Source: Rhizobium sp. 2MFCol3.1 (GTDB taxonomy: Bacteria > Pseudomonadota > Alphaproteobacteria > Rhizobiales > Rhizobiaceae). Taken from it: 64,000 bases of DNA. Below, one piece after another: positions 47,560 through 55,176 of the stretch (within the stretch, counting starts at the first letter, position 1; the number at the start of each line of letters is the position of its first letter). The notes under the pieces were generated by a model. It did not search any database and was not told where the DNA came from. It saw only the letters and a list, made by a program, of their open reading frames with translations. A program made the translations under genes and the position numbers. Where the stretch lies: assembly GCF_000377565.1 (NCBI RefSeq), contig NZ_KB898363.1, forward strand, positions 1 to 64,000, in the 5' to 3' direction.

Positions 47560-48477
47560 CTAAAGATCGAGAACCCAGGTCTGCCCGTTGAGCTCGGGGC
47601 CGAACATGCGGTGCTTTTCCTCTGATACGAGCTGGAAGCCGGCCTTGAGGTAGATGCTGCGTGCGGCACTCAGGACATCGTTGGTCCAGAGCGAGATCTG
47701 CCGGTAGCCCTTGGCCCGCGCGAAGCGGATGCATTCGTCGACCAATGTCTTTCCAAGGCCAAGCCCGCGCGCCGACTTGTCGATGTAGAGGAGCCGCAGC
47801 TTGGCGACGCCGTCGCCGCCGTTGGTGATCAGGACAGAGCCGATGTTGATGCCGCCGCGCTCTGCGATCCAGGCGTATTCCATGGCCGGATCGAAATTGG
47901 TGAGGAAGCGTCCCGCGACTTCGGCAACGAGCCCCTCGAAGCGCATGTCCCAGCCGTATTCCTCGCTGTAGAACGTCGCCTGGCTCTCGACGATCCAGCC
48001 GATATCGCCGGCGCGATGAGGGCGGATGACCAGGGGCGGCAGCGTGGCTTCGGGATCGAGCAGGGAGCGGATCGTCTTCATCGCCGCGACAACGTTCTGC
48101 GGTTCGCCTGATGCCAGCTTCTCGAAGCGTCCGGCGATCTGGGCGTTGGAGCGGTTGACGAGTTCCTGGAATTGCTGATGTCCCTGGTCGGTGACGGAGA
48201 TGAGCTGGCTACGCCGGTCGTCGGGATCAGGTGTCGTTTCCATTAAGCCTTCGGCCTTGAAGCGCTTCAGGATACGGCTGAGATAGGCGGGGTCGAGGTG
48301 CAGGTCGCGGACCAAAGCCACGGCGCTGACGCGGTCCTGCGAGCCCACTTCGAAGAGGACGCGCGCGTCGGTCAGCGTGAACTGGGTGTCGAGATAGGCC
48401 TTGTTCAGGACTCCCAGGAAGTTGGTGTAGAAGCGGTTGAAGTCGCGGGCGGCATCGATGAGGGCGGAATCGGACAT
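47560..48477 (-). CDS. MarR-type HTH fused to a GNAT acetyltransferase
   Basis: Bifunctional protein of 305 residues. Residues 1-140 are a MarR winged helix (FTLTDARVLFEVGSQDRVSAVALVRDLHLDPAYLSRILKRFKAEGLMETTPDPDDRRSQLISVTDQG). Residues 150-305 are a GNAT domain (LVIRPHRAGDIGWIVESQATFYSEEYGW; acetyl-CoA loop DKSARGLGLGKTLVDECIRFAR; SLWTNDVLSAARSIYLKAGFQLV). The architecture is widespread in proteobacteria. Whether acetylation affects DNA binding is not known. A palindrome lies upstream. Confidence 0.92.
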   Translation of the reverse strand: MSDSALIDAARDFNRFYTNFLGVLNKAYLDTQFTLTDARVLFEVGSQDRVSAVALVRDLHLDPAYLSRILKRFKAEGLMETTPDPDDRRSQLISVTDQGHQQFQELVNRSNAQIAGRFEKLASGEPQNVVAAMKTIRSLLDPEATLPPLVIRPHRAGDIGWIVESQATFYSEEYGWDMRFEGLVAEVAGRFLTNFDPAMEYAWIAERGGINIGSVLITNGGDGVAKLRLLYIDKSARGLGLGKTLVDECIRFARAKGYRQISLWTNDVLSAARSIYLKAGFQLVSEEKHRMFGPELNGQTWVLDL

Positions 48478-48517
48478 GGATCAGGTCTCCTGTTGGGAGA
48501 CCGTGTCCTCCAATTGA

Positions 48518-48530
48518 TTGACTGAGTCAA
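48518..48530. promoter_or_regulatory. Operator of the MarR-GNAT gene
   Basis: TTGACT-G-AGTCAA, a perfect 13-bp palindrome 40 bp before the MarR-GNAT start codon and just after the racemase gene end. Confidence 0.55.
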
Positions 48531-48544
48531 CTAAATTGTTGCGA

Positions 48545-49261
48545 CTAAGCGACCGACTTCCGGGTGGCTTGATCGCCAAGGGCGAAGTCGACGGCGGCTT
48601 TGGCGTGAATCTTGGTGGTGTCGAAGCCGGGCAGGGGCAGATTGTCGGGGTCGAGGATCAGGCAGATCTCGGTGCAGCCGAGGATGATGCTGTCGGCGCC
48701 CTTGGCGCGTTCGCGCTCGATGATCTCAAAGAGCTTTTCGCGTGAGCTGTCGAGGATCTGGCCGGCGCAGAGTTCGTTGAAGATGATGTCATGGACCGTC
48801 GTGCGGTCGTCCTGATCGGGCACCATGATGTCGAGCCCGAGGCTTTTCACGCGATCGGTATAGAAGCCGTGCTCCATCGTGTAACGCGTGGCGAGCAACA
48901 GCGGGCGGCGGCATCCGGCGGCCTTCAGCGCTGCCGCTGTTTCATCGATGATATGGATCAGCGGGACGGTGATGCGCTCGGCAACCGGGCCGGCGACGAG
49001 GTGCATGGTGTTGGTGCAGATGAGGACGCAGTCGGCGCCGGCCGATTGCAGGCGTGCGGCGACGTCGCCTAGCCGCTTGCCGGCGGCATCCCAATCGCCT
49101 GCCTTCTGCATCGCGACGATCTCTTCGAAATTCACGGAATGCATCAGCAGTTCGGCCGAAGCGAAGCCGCCGAGGCGGTCGCGAACCATCTCGTTGATCA
49201 GGCGATAGTAGACGGCGGAGCTTTCAAAGCTCATGCCGCCGATCAGGCCGATTGTCCGCAT
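48545..49261 (-). CDS. Aspartate/glutamate racemase family protein (YgeA-like)
   Basis: Cofactor-independent amino-acid racemase of 238 residues. The two catalytic cysteines are in LICTNTMHLVAG (near 83) and LGCTEICLIL (near 197), each in its conserved context. The opening TIGLIGGMSFESSAVYYRLINE is typical of the broad-specificity YgeA branch. GGAG is upstream of ATG 49261. It is followed by the MarR-GNAT gene on the same strand, with 67 bp and a palindrome between. Confidence 0.9.
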   Translation of the reverse strand: MRTIGLIGGMSFESSAVYYRLINEMVRDRLGGFASAELLMHSVNFEEIVAMQKAGDWDAAGKRLGDVAARLQSAGADCVLICTNTMHLVAGPVAERITVPLIHIIDETAAALKAAGCRRPLLLATRYTMEHGFYTDRVKSLGLDIMVPDQDDRTTVHDIIFNELCAGQILDSSREKLFEIIERERAKGADSIILGCTEICLILDPDNLPLPGFDTTKIHAKAAVDFALGDQATRKSVA

Positions 49262-49374
49262 TCGATGCTCCTCCTGCTGCTGCCGCGTCTTTGCGACGCG
49301 CGTTCTTCTGGCGGTCTCCCGCTTCGCGGAGCATCATGCAAATAACGGACGGAATTGCCAGCCGATCCCATTCT

Positions 49375-49388
49375 TTTGCCTAGGCAAA
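49375..49388. promoter_or_regulatory. 14-bp palindrome upstream of the racemase and ndh genes
   Basis: TTTGCCTAGGCAAA, perfect, in the 284-bp divergent gap between the racemase gene and ndh. Operator for an unknown factor. Confidence 0.45.
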
Positions 49389-49527
49389 TGCCGCATTTGG
49401 GATCGCGGATGTCGCCGCTTTAGGCCGCGCGCTGATTGGTCGCAGGCTCGCCAACGCAGGTTAGCTATGCTGAAACGGTGGTTGAAACGGGGGTATGTTA
49501 GATGACATTGATCAATTCTTATGCAAA

Positions 49528-49542
49528 TTACCAAAAGGGTAA
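49528..49542. promoter_or_regulatory. Palindrome next to the ndh start, shared with the qorR-like gene
   Basis: TTACC-AAAAG-GGTAA, perfect 5-bp arms, ending 3 bp before the ndh ATG and containing its ribosome site (AAAAGGG). It matches the qorR-like site at 45098 in 12 consecutive bases. Confidence 0.5.
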
Positions 49543-49545
49543 CTT

Positions 49546-50808
49546 ATGGCTGATCATCACGTCGTCGTTGTTGGAGGAGGCTTCGGGGGGCTGCAACTCG
49601 TAAACGACCTTAAAGGCGCTGGTGTCCGCATTACGCTTGTCGACCGGCGCAATCACCATCTGTTCCAGCCCCTGCTATATCAAGTCGCCACAACGATTTT
49701 GTCGACTTCCGAGATCGCCTGGCCGATCCGCCATCTCTATAGCGACCGCCCCGAAGTGACGACGCTGCTCGGCGATGTCTCGGGCGTCGAAACCAGCACG
49801 AAGTCGGTCACGCTGCGTGATGGCAACGTCCTGAAATACGATACGCTGGTGCTCGCCACGGGCGCGACCCATGCATATTTCGGTCGCGACGACTGGGCGC
49901 CGGTGGCGCAGGGCCTGAAGACGCTGGAGGATGCGACGACGATCCGCCGCCGTGTGCTTCTCGCCTTCGAAAAGGCGGAGACCGCACGCGATCCGGCCGA
50001 GCGCGATGCATGCCTGACCTTCATCATCATCGGTGCCGGCCCAACCGGCGTGGAGCTTGCCGGCATCATCGCCGAACTGGCGCACAAGACGCTGCCGCGG
50101 GAGTTCCGCAATATCGATACGCGCAAGGCCAAGGTCATTCTTGTGGAAGCCGGACCGCGCGTTCTGCCGACCTTCGTGCCCGAGCTGTCCGAATATGCCT
50201 TGAAGGCGCTCAACGATCTTGGCGTCGAGGTGCGGCTTGGAAAGCCGGTTACCGAGTGCACGGCCGAGGGTGTGCAGATCGGCGACGAGTTCATCCCGAG
50301 CCGGACGATCAGCTGGGCCGCCGGCGTTCAGGCGTCGCCGGCCGCGAAGTGGCTGGGCATCCCGGCGGACCGCGCCGGCCGCGCGATCGTCGAGAAGGAT
50401 CTGACGGCACCGGGCCTGCCTGATGTCTTCGTCATCGGCGATACCGCTTCGGTGATGCAGGAGAGCGGCGCGCCGGTGCCGGGCGTCGCGCCCGCGGCCA
50501 AGCAGCAGGGCGCCTTCGTCGCCAAGGTCATCCACGCCCGGATGAAGGGCAAGACGCCGCCGGCCTTCAAATACAGGCACCAGGGAAGCCTGGCGACGAT
50601 CGGCCGGAGTGCCGCGATCGCCGATTTCGGCAGGATCAAGCTCAAGGGCGGTCTTGCATGGTGGATCTGGGGTATCGCCCACATCTACTTCCTGATCGGC
50701 ACCCGCTCGCGCTTTTCGGTCGCCTGGAGCTGGCTGTGGATTTTCCTCAGCGGCCAGCACAGCGCGCGCCTGATCACGCAGCGCGAGACCATCGCGGACG
50801 AGAAGTAA
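49546..50808 (+). CDS. ndh: Type II NADH dehydrogenase (NDH-2)
   Basis: Single-subunit, non-proton-pumping NADH:quinone oxidoreductase of 420 residues at the inner face of the membrane. FAD motif VVVGGGFGGLQLVNDL at residues 6-21; NADH motif FIIIGAGPTGVELAGIIAEL near 163; second FAD motif PDVFVIGDTASV near 290; quinone-site segment AAKQQGAFVAKVI. C-terminal amphipathic/hydrophobic segments (WWIWGIAHIYFLIG and RFSVAWSWLWIFL) anchor it to the membrane. A palindrome covers the ribosome site. Confidence 0.94.
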   Translation: MADHHVVVVGGGFGGLQLVNDLKGAGVRITLVDRRNHHLFQPLLYQVATTILSTSEIAWPIRHLYSDRPEVTTLLGDVSGVETSTKSVTLRDGNVLKYDTLVLATGATHAYFGRDDWAPVAQGLKTLEDATTIRRRVLLAFEKAETARDPAERDACLTFIIIGAGPTGVELAGIIAELAHKTLPREFRNIDTRKAKVILVEAGPRVLPTFVPELSEYALKALNDLGVEVRLGKPVTECTAEGVQIGDEFIPSRTISWAAGVQASPAAKWLGIPADRAGRAIVEKDLTAPGLPDVFVIGDTASVMQESGAPVPGVAPAAKQQGAFVAKVIHARMKGKTPPAFKYRHQGSLATIGRSAAIADFGRIKLKGGLAWWIWGIAHIYFLIGTRSRFSVAWSWLWIFLSGQHSARLITQRETIADEK

Positions 50809-50840
50809 GCCTCGTCGGCCTGTCGCGACGACCATTCGAA

Positions 50841-50871
50841 AGCCTCCGGTGCGAACCGGGGGCTTTTTTTG
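50841..50871 (+). terminator. Terminator of ndh
   Basis: AGCCTCCGGT/ACCGGGGGCT stem with GCGA loop and seven T residues. Confidence 0.93.
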
Positions 50872-50892
50872 TTTCATGCAGCGGTAACGAAA

Positions 50893-50918
50893 AAGCCCCC
50901 GTCGGATGACGGGGGCTT
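50893..50918 (-). terminator. Terminator of the alcohol dehydrogenase gene
   Basis: AAGCCCCCGTC/GACGGGGGCTT stem with GGAT loop; on the minus strand it runs into TTTTCG. It faces the ndh terminator 21 bp away. Confidence 0.88.
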
Positions 50919-50961
50919 CGGTTTTCGACTGATGGAGCGGGCGAGGCCGCTATCCGTTGGA

Positions 50962-52008
50962 TCAGGCCGCCAGCGAGGCGATGTCGATGACGAAGCGGTA
51001 GCGAACGTCGCTCTTCAGCACGCGCTCGTAGGCTTCGTTGACGTCCTGGATGTTGATCTTCTCGATTTCCGAGACGATGTTGTGCTTGCCGCAGAAATCC
51101 AGCATTTCCTGGGTTTCCTTGATCGAGCCGATCATCGAGCCGGCTAGCGTACGGCGGGCGGGGATCACCGAGAAGGCGTGGACCGGGATGGGGTTTTCCG
51201 GAATGCCAAGCAGGACCATCGCGCCGTTGACCTTCAGCAGGTTCAAATAGGCGTTCCAATCGATCTCGGCGGAAACGGTGCACAGGATCAGGTCGAAGGT
51301 GCCTGCGAGCTTTTCGAAGGTCGAAGCATCAGACGTTGCGTAGTATTCCTTGGCGCCGAGCTTCAGGCCATCTTCCTTCTTCGACAGCGACTGCGACAGC
51401 ACGGTGATATCGGCACCCATCGCGGAGCCGAGCTTGACGCCCATGTGGCCGAGGCCGCCCATGCCAACGATCGCGACCTTCTTGCCGGGACCGGCATTCC
51501 AGTGCTTCAGCGGCGAGTAGAGGGTGATGCCGGCGCACAGAAGCGGCGCGGAGGCGTCGAGCGGCAGATTGCCGGGGATCGACAGGACATAGTCTTCCCT
51601 GACGACGATCGAGTCGGAGTAGCCGCCCTGCGTTGCGGTCTTGCCGTCGCGATCGACGCTGTTGTAGGTGCCGACGAGGCCCGGCATGTACTGCTCGTTG
51701 TCGACGTCGCGGGTGGCGCAGCCGACGCAGCTGTCGACGAAGCAGCCGACGCCGACATGGTCGCCGACCTTGAACTTGGTGACGTTGGCGCCGACGGCCG
51801 AAACGACGCCGGCGATCTCGTGGCCCGGTACGATCGGGTAGACGGCATTCTTCCATTCGTTGCGAACGGTGTGAATGTCGGAGTGGCAGATGCCGGCAAA
51901 CTTGATGTCGATGACGACGTCGTCCGCATTCGGTTCCCGACGCTCGAAGGTGAACGGCGTCAGCGGCTTGGAGGCGTCTGTGGCAGCATAGCCTTTTGCG
52001 ATAGCCAT
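50962..52008 (-). CDS. Zinc-type alcohol dehydrogenase (CAD/YahK-like)
   Basis: NADP-dependent medium-chain dehydrogenase of 348 residues, probably an aldehyde reductase. Catalytic zinc ligands are Cys in GICHSDIHT (near 43), His in PGHEIAGVV (near 65) and Cys in CAGITLYSPL (near 160). The Rossmann motif is VAIVGMGGLGHMGVKL. The structural-zinc loop reads DSCVGCATRDVDNEQYM: only two of the usual four cysteines remain, so that zinc is probably absent. GGAG is 7 nt before ATG 52008. It is divergent from an AraC regulator, as yqhD is from yqhC in E. coli. Confidence 0.92.
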   Translation of the reverse strand: MAIAKGYAATDASKPLTPFTFERREPNADDVVIDIKFAGICHSDIHTVRNEWKNAVYPIVPGHEIAGVVSAVGANVTKFKVGDHVGVGCFVDSCVGCATRDVDNEQYMPGLVGTYNSVDRDGKTATQGGYSDSIVVREDYVLSIPGNLPLDASAPLLCAGITLYSPLKHWNAGPGKKVAIVGMGGLGHMGVKLGSAMGADITVLSQSLSKKEDGLKLGAKEYYATSDASTFEKLAGTFDLILCTVSAEIDWNAYLNLLKVNGAMVLLGIPENPIPVHAFSVIPARRTLAGSMIGSIKETQEMLDFCGKHNIVSEIEKINIQDVNEAYERVLKSDVRYRFVIDIASLAA

Positions 52009-52097
52009 GGGAAAACTCCATATATTTAGAGGGGTGGTTCGGACGAGGGCATTTATGCCGCAACGCAGCAACAAGCGTTAGAGCGATCCTCTCTGGT

Positions 52098-52157
52098 TTT
52101 TGCACGATCCTGCAAAAGTCGCTTGGCCTGCAAAAGTCGTCCGGTCCGCAAAAGTCG
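52098..52157. promoter_or_regulatory. AraC-type operator array: one palindrome plus three 18-bp direct repeats
   Basis: GCAAAAGTCG occurs at 52112, 52130 and 52148, exactly 18 bp apart. The first copy is also the right arm of TTTTGCA-CGATCC-TGCAAAA (52098-52117). Direct half-sites at fixed spacing are how AraC proteins bind. The array sits between the alcohol dehydrogenase and its probable AraC regulator. Confidence 0.65.
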
Positions 52158-52245
52158 ATGGGCGATCTATTTGCGAAGCGGCAATTCCATTCTACATAAG
52201 CCGTCACCACGGCGACAACGCCGTTCTCACCGGAAAGTGCGACTG

Positions 52246-53148
52246 ATGAGCTTGCTGTTTAACCGCTACCAGGAGATCGCGTCGATCGCGGGCCGTTTCG
52301 CGCTTGCCGAAGGCGAGGTGCAGACGGGGATCGACGGGCTCGGGATCAGCCGACGCACGACACCCAGCGCGCCTTGCCACAGCAGCTACCGGCCGTGTTT
52401 CGCGATGGTCATCCAGGGGGCGAAAAGCCTGCAACTTGGCGGGGATACAATCAACTACGGAGCGGGCGACTATCTTCTGACCTCGGTCGATCTGCCGGTC
52501 ACGTGGCGGGTGGTGGAGGCGAGCGCCGAAGTTCCGCATCTTTGCATCACGCTTGCGATCAACAGCGAGAAGCTTCTGCATCTGCTCAGCCGCTCGACGA
52601 TACAGCGCAGCGCAGCACCTCCATCCGGCCAGCGCGGCATCGTCGTCAACGTGGCGACGCCGGAGCTTCTCGATGCGGCGGTCAGGTTGCTGCGCTTGCT
52701 TGATAGTCCGGCCGATATCGCGGCGATGGCACCGCTGATCGAGCAGGAAATCCTCTATCGCATTCTTACGGGACCTGCCGGCGACCAGCTGATCGATATC
52801 GCGATCGCCGACAGCCAAGGCAACCGGATCGCTCGCGCGATCGCCTGGCTGCGCGAGAATTTCGCGCGGACGCTGCGCATCGAGGAACTGGCCGAGCACG
52901 TCAACATGAGCGTCTCGTCGTTCCATCATCACTTCAAGTCGATCACGGCGATGACGCCGGTACAGTATCAGAAGCAGATCCGGCTGCACGAGGCGCGGCG
53001 TCTGATGCTGATCGAGCGGCTGGACGCCGGCACCGCCGGGCACCGCGTCGGTTACCAGAGCCCGTCACAGTTCAGCCGCGAATATAGCCGTCTATACGGG
53101 ATGTCGCCGGCGCGCGATGTGGATGCCGTGCTGAACGCTGCCGAATAA
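52246..53148 (+). CDS. AraC-family regulator with AraC_N domain (YqhC-like)
   Basis: Regulator of 300 residues. The N-terminal AraC_N domain (SAPCHSSYRPCFAMVIQGAKSLQLGGDTINYGAGDYLLTSVDLPV) leads into the C-terminal double HTH (IARAIAWLRENFARTLRIEELAEHVNMSVSSFHHHFKSITAMTPVQYQKQIRLHEARRLM ... AGHRVGYQSPSQFSREYSRLYGMSP). It matches the YqhC type that activates aldehyde reductase genes in response to aldehydes, which suits its divergent alcohol dehydrogenase partner. GGAAAG precedes ATG 52246. Confidence 0.92.
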   Translation: MSLLFNRYQEIASIAGRFALAEGEVQTGIDGLGISRRTTPSAPCHSSYRPCFAMVIQGAKSLQLGGDTINYGAGDYLLTSVDLPVTWRVVEASAEVPHLCITLAINSEKLLHLLSRSTIQRSAAPPSGQRGIVVNVATPELLDAAVRLLRLLDSPADIAAMAPLIEQEILYRILTGPAGDQLIDIAIADSQGNRIARAIAWLRENFARTLRIEELAEHVNMSVSSFHHHFKSITAMTPVQYQKQIRLHEARRLMLIERLDAGTAGHRVGYQSPSQFSREYSRLYGMSPARDVDAVLNAAE

Positions 53149-53195
53149 ACAAGCGCGGCACGCCGAAAATTTATGCTTCTGCCTTTTGCGGGCTC

Positions 53196-53250
53196 TTGAC
53201 GAGAGAGTGCTTCTGGGCGATAAGCGCTCACGAACCGTACCGTACGGTAC
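53196..53250 (+). promoter_or_regulatory. Promoter and operator of the TetR gene upstream of ilvC
   Basis: TTGACG (53196-53201), 17 bp, GATAAG (53219-53224), then GTACCGTACGGTAC (53237-53250), a perfect 14-bp palindrome at the expected transcription start. A TetR protein bound there would repress its own gene. Confidence 0.6.
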
Positions 53251-53268
53251 TTATCGGGAGCGAATGCC

Positions 53269-53922
53269 GTGTCTGTCGAAAACTTGGAGCCCAGCGAATT
53301 CTCGCCGCGCCAGAACGCCGTTCTGGAGCAGGCGCTGCGGTTGCTCGTCGATGGCGGCGAAAAGGCGCTGACGACATCGGGCGTCGCGCGCGCGGCCAAC
53401 TGCTCCAAGGAAAGCCTCTACAAGTGGTTTGGTGACCGCGACGGCCTGCTGTCGGCGATGATCGCCTATCAGGCGAGCAAGGTGCGTACCTTCGAGCGCA
53501 ACGGCGAGCGGCTGACGTCGGCCAGCCTGCACGACCATCTCGTGATTTTCTCGCGCGATCTGCTTGAGGTTCTGGCCGGTGACGTGTCGCTGGCGCTGAA
53601 CCGGCTGGCGATCGGCCAGTCGCCGCGCGACGGCTCGAAGCTCGGCAAGCTCTTGCTCGAGCGCGGCCGCCGGCAGATCGACCGCCGCGCCATGGGGCTG
53701 ATCGATTCAGGCAAGCGTGCAGGGCTGCTGCGCTTCAACGATGCCGACGAAGCCTATCACACATTCTACGGCCTGATCGTTTCCGACCTGCATGTGCGCA
53801 TGCTGCTTGGAGACACAACGGGCGTTACGGATACCGCGCGCCAGGCGGAAAAGGCGGTGACCGCCTTCCTCCGGCTCTACGGGACGGAGAAGGCGCTGGC
53901 CGACATGCCGGCCGTCGTCTGA
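53269..53922 (+). CDS. TetR-family transcriptional regulator
   Basis: Regulator of 217 residues. HTH: SPRQNAVLEQALRLLVDGGEKALTTSGVARAANCSKESLYKWFGDRDGLLSAMIAYQASKV (residues 12-72). The C-terminal domain (HLVIFSRDLLEVLAGDVSLALNRLAIGQSPRDGSKLGKLLLERGRRQ) resembles TetR_C_11/AefR-like proteins. It starts at GTG 53269 with GGGAG 8 nt upstream. It is followed 60 bp later by ilvC on the same strand; whether it influences ilvC is not shown by sequence. Confidence 0.9.
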   Translation: MSVENLEPSEFSPRQNAVLEQALRLLVDGGEKALTTSGVARAANCSKESLYKWFGDRDGLLSAMIAYQASKVRTFERNGERLTSASLHDHLVIFSRDLLEVLAGDVSLALNRLAIGQSPRDGSKLGKLLLERGRRQIDRRAMGLIDSGKRAGLLRFNDADEAYHTFYGLIVSDLHVRMLLGDTTGVTDTARQAEKAVTAFLRLYGTEKALADMPAVV

Positions 53923-53982
53923 CGACCAAGCTTTACCGAATACTGACAGTCTACAAGACAAGCAAAGGGAAGGACAATTCAA

Positions 53983-55002
53983 ATGCGCGTCTATTACGAT
54001 CGTGATGCAGACCTCAACCTCATCAAGTCCAAGAACGTCGTCATCGTCGGCTACGGCTCCCAGGGTCGCGCCCATGCGCTGAACCTGAAGGACAGCGGTG
54101 CTGCCAACGTCGCCATCGCGCTGAAGGCCGGTTCGCCGACCATCAAGAAGGCCGAAGCCGACGGCTTCAAGGTCATGACCGTTGCCGACGCCGCCAAGTG
54201 GGGCGACCTGATCATGATGGCGACGCCTGACGAACTGCAGGCCGACATCTACAAGGCAGACATCGCCGGCAACATCCGTGACGGCGCTGCCATCGCTTTC
54301 GCACACGGCCTCAACGTTCACTTCGGCCTGATCGAGCCGAAGGCTTCGCTCGACGTCGTCATGATCGCACCGAAGGGCCCGGGCCACACGGTTCGCGGCG
54401 AATACCAGAAGGGCGGCGGCGTTCCTTGCCTCGTTGCCGTTCATCAGAACGCTTCGGGCAACGCTCTTGAACTCGCTCTCTCCTACGCTTGCGGCGTCGG
54501 CGGCGGCCGTTCGGGGATCATCGAAACCAACTTCCGCGAAGAGTGCGAAACCGACCTCTTCGGCGAACAGGTCGTTCTGTGCGGCGGTCTCGTCGAACTG
54601 ATCCGCGCCGGCTTCGAAACGCTGACGGAAGCTGGCTACGCGCCTGAAATGGCCTACTTCGAGTGCCTGCACGAAGTGAAGCTCATCGTCGACCTGATCT
54701 ATGAAGGCGGTATCGCCAACATGAACTACTCGATCTCGAACACCGCTGAGTGGGGCGAATACGTCACCGGCCCGCGCATCATCACCGAAGAAACCAAGGC
54801 CGAGATGAAGCGTGTCCTCAAGGACATCCAGACCGGCAAGTTCACCTCGGACTGGATGCAGGAATACCGTGCTGGCGCTGCCCGCTTCAAGGGTATCCGC
54901 CGCGTCAACGACGAGCATCCGATCGAAGAAGTCGGCGCCAAGCTGCGCGGCATGATGCCTTGGATCGGCAAGAACAAGCTCGTCGACAAGGCTGTAAACT
55001 AA
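53983..55002 (+). CDS. ilvC: Ketol-acid reductoisomerase
   Basis: Second common step of valine/isoleucine synthesis: Mg2+-dependent alkyl migration and NADPH reduction of acetolactate, the product of ilvBN. Class I enzyme of 339 residues. NADPH motif VVIVGYGSQGRAHALNLKDSG near residue 19; APKGPGHTVRGEYQKGGGVP; metal ligands in ETDLFGEQVVLCGGL (Asp/Glu) and FECLHEVKLIVDLIYEGG. Codon use is strongly biased, as in highly expressed genes. The last 42 bp (encoding IGKNKLVDKAVN and stop) are repeated at 55055-55096. Confidence 0.97.
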   Translation: MRVYYDRDADLNLIKSKNVVIVGYGSQGRAHALNLKDSGAANVAIALKAGSPTIKKAEADGFKVMTVADAAKWGDLIMMATPDELQADIYKADIAGNIRDGAAIAFAHGLNVHFGLIEPKASLDVVMIAPKGPGHTVRGEYQKGGGVPCLVAVHQNASGNALELALSYACGVGGGRSGIIETNFREECETDLFGEQVVLCGGLVELIRAGFETLTEAGYAPEMAYFECLHEVKLIVDLIYEGGIANMNYSISNTAEWGEYVTGPRIITEETKAEMKRVLKDIQTGKFTSDWMQEYRAGAARFKGIRRVNDEHPIEEVGAKLRGMMPWIGKNKLVDKAVN

Positions 55003-55096
55003 TTGGGTTGCCGATCCAGTGCATCTTTCTTGATGCGCGCCTGCGGCGACGCGGGGATCGGCAAGAACAAGCTGGCCGACAAGGCTGTCAACTAAT
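54962..55096 (+). repeat. Direct duplication of the ilvC 3' end
   Basis: 54962-55003 and 55055-55096 match at 39 of 42 positions, 93 bp apart; the second encodes IGKNKLADKAVN and stop with no gene in front. The spacer holds TTGCCGATCC (55008-55017), the exact inverse of GGATCGGCAA at the start of the second copy, and a small GCATC/GATGC hairpin (55021-55036). Confidence 0.85.
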
Positions 55097-55107
55097 CGAT
55101 GGCAACA

Positions 55108-55176
55108 GGCTGGCCGAAGTCTTGGCCAGCCACGTTTGCTGAGAATTAAAGGCCGGTGCGAAAGCGCCGGCCTTTT
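55108..55176. terminator. Tandem terminator hairpins after ilvC
   Basis: GGCTGGCC/GGCCAGCC (55108-55131) is followed by AAAGGCCGG...CCGGCCTTTT (55148-55176), which ends in T residues and overlaps the stop codon of the convergent methyltransferase gene, so it can serve both directions. Confidence 0.85.

Noticed and set aside
52112..52157. Evenly spaced repeat considered as a CRISPR array
   Set aside because: Units are 10 bp with 8-bp spacers and only three copies, far too short; a regulator-binding array fits better.
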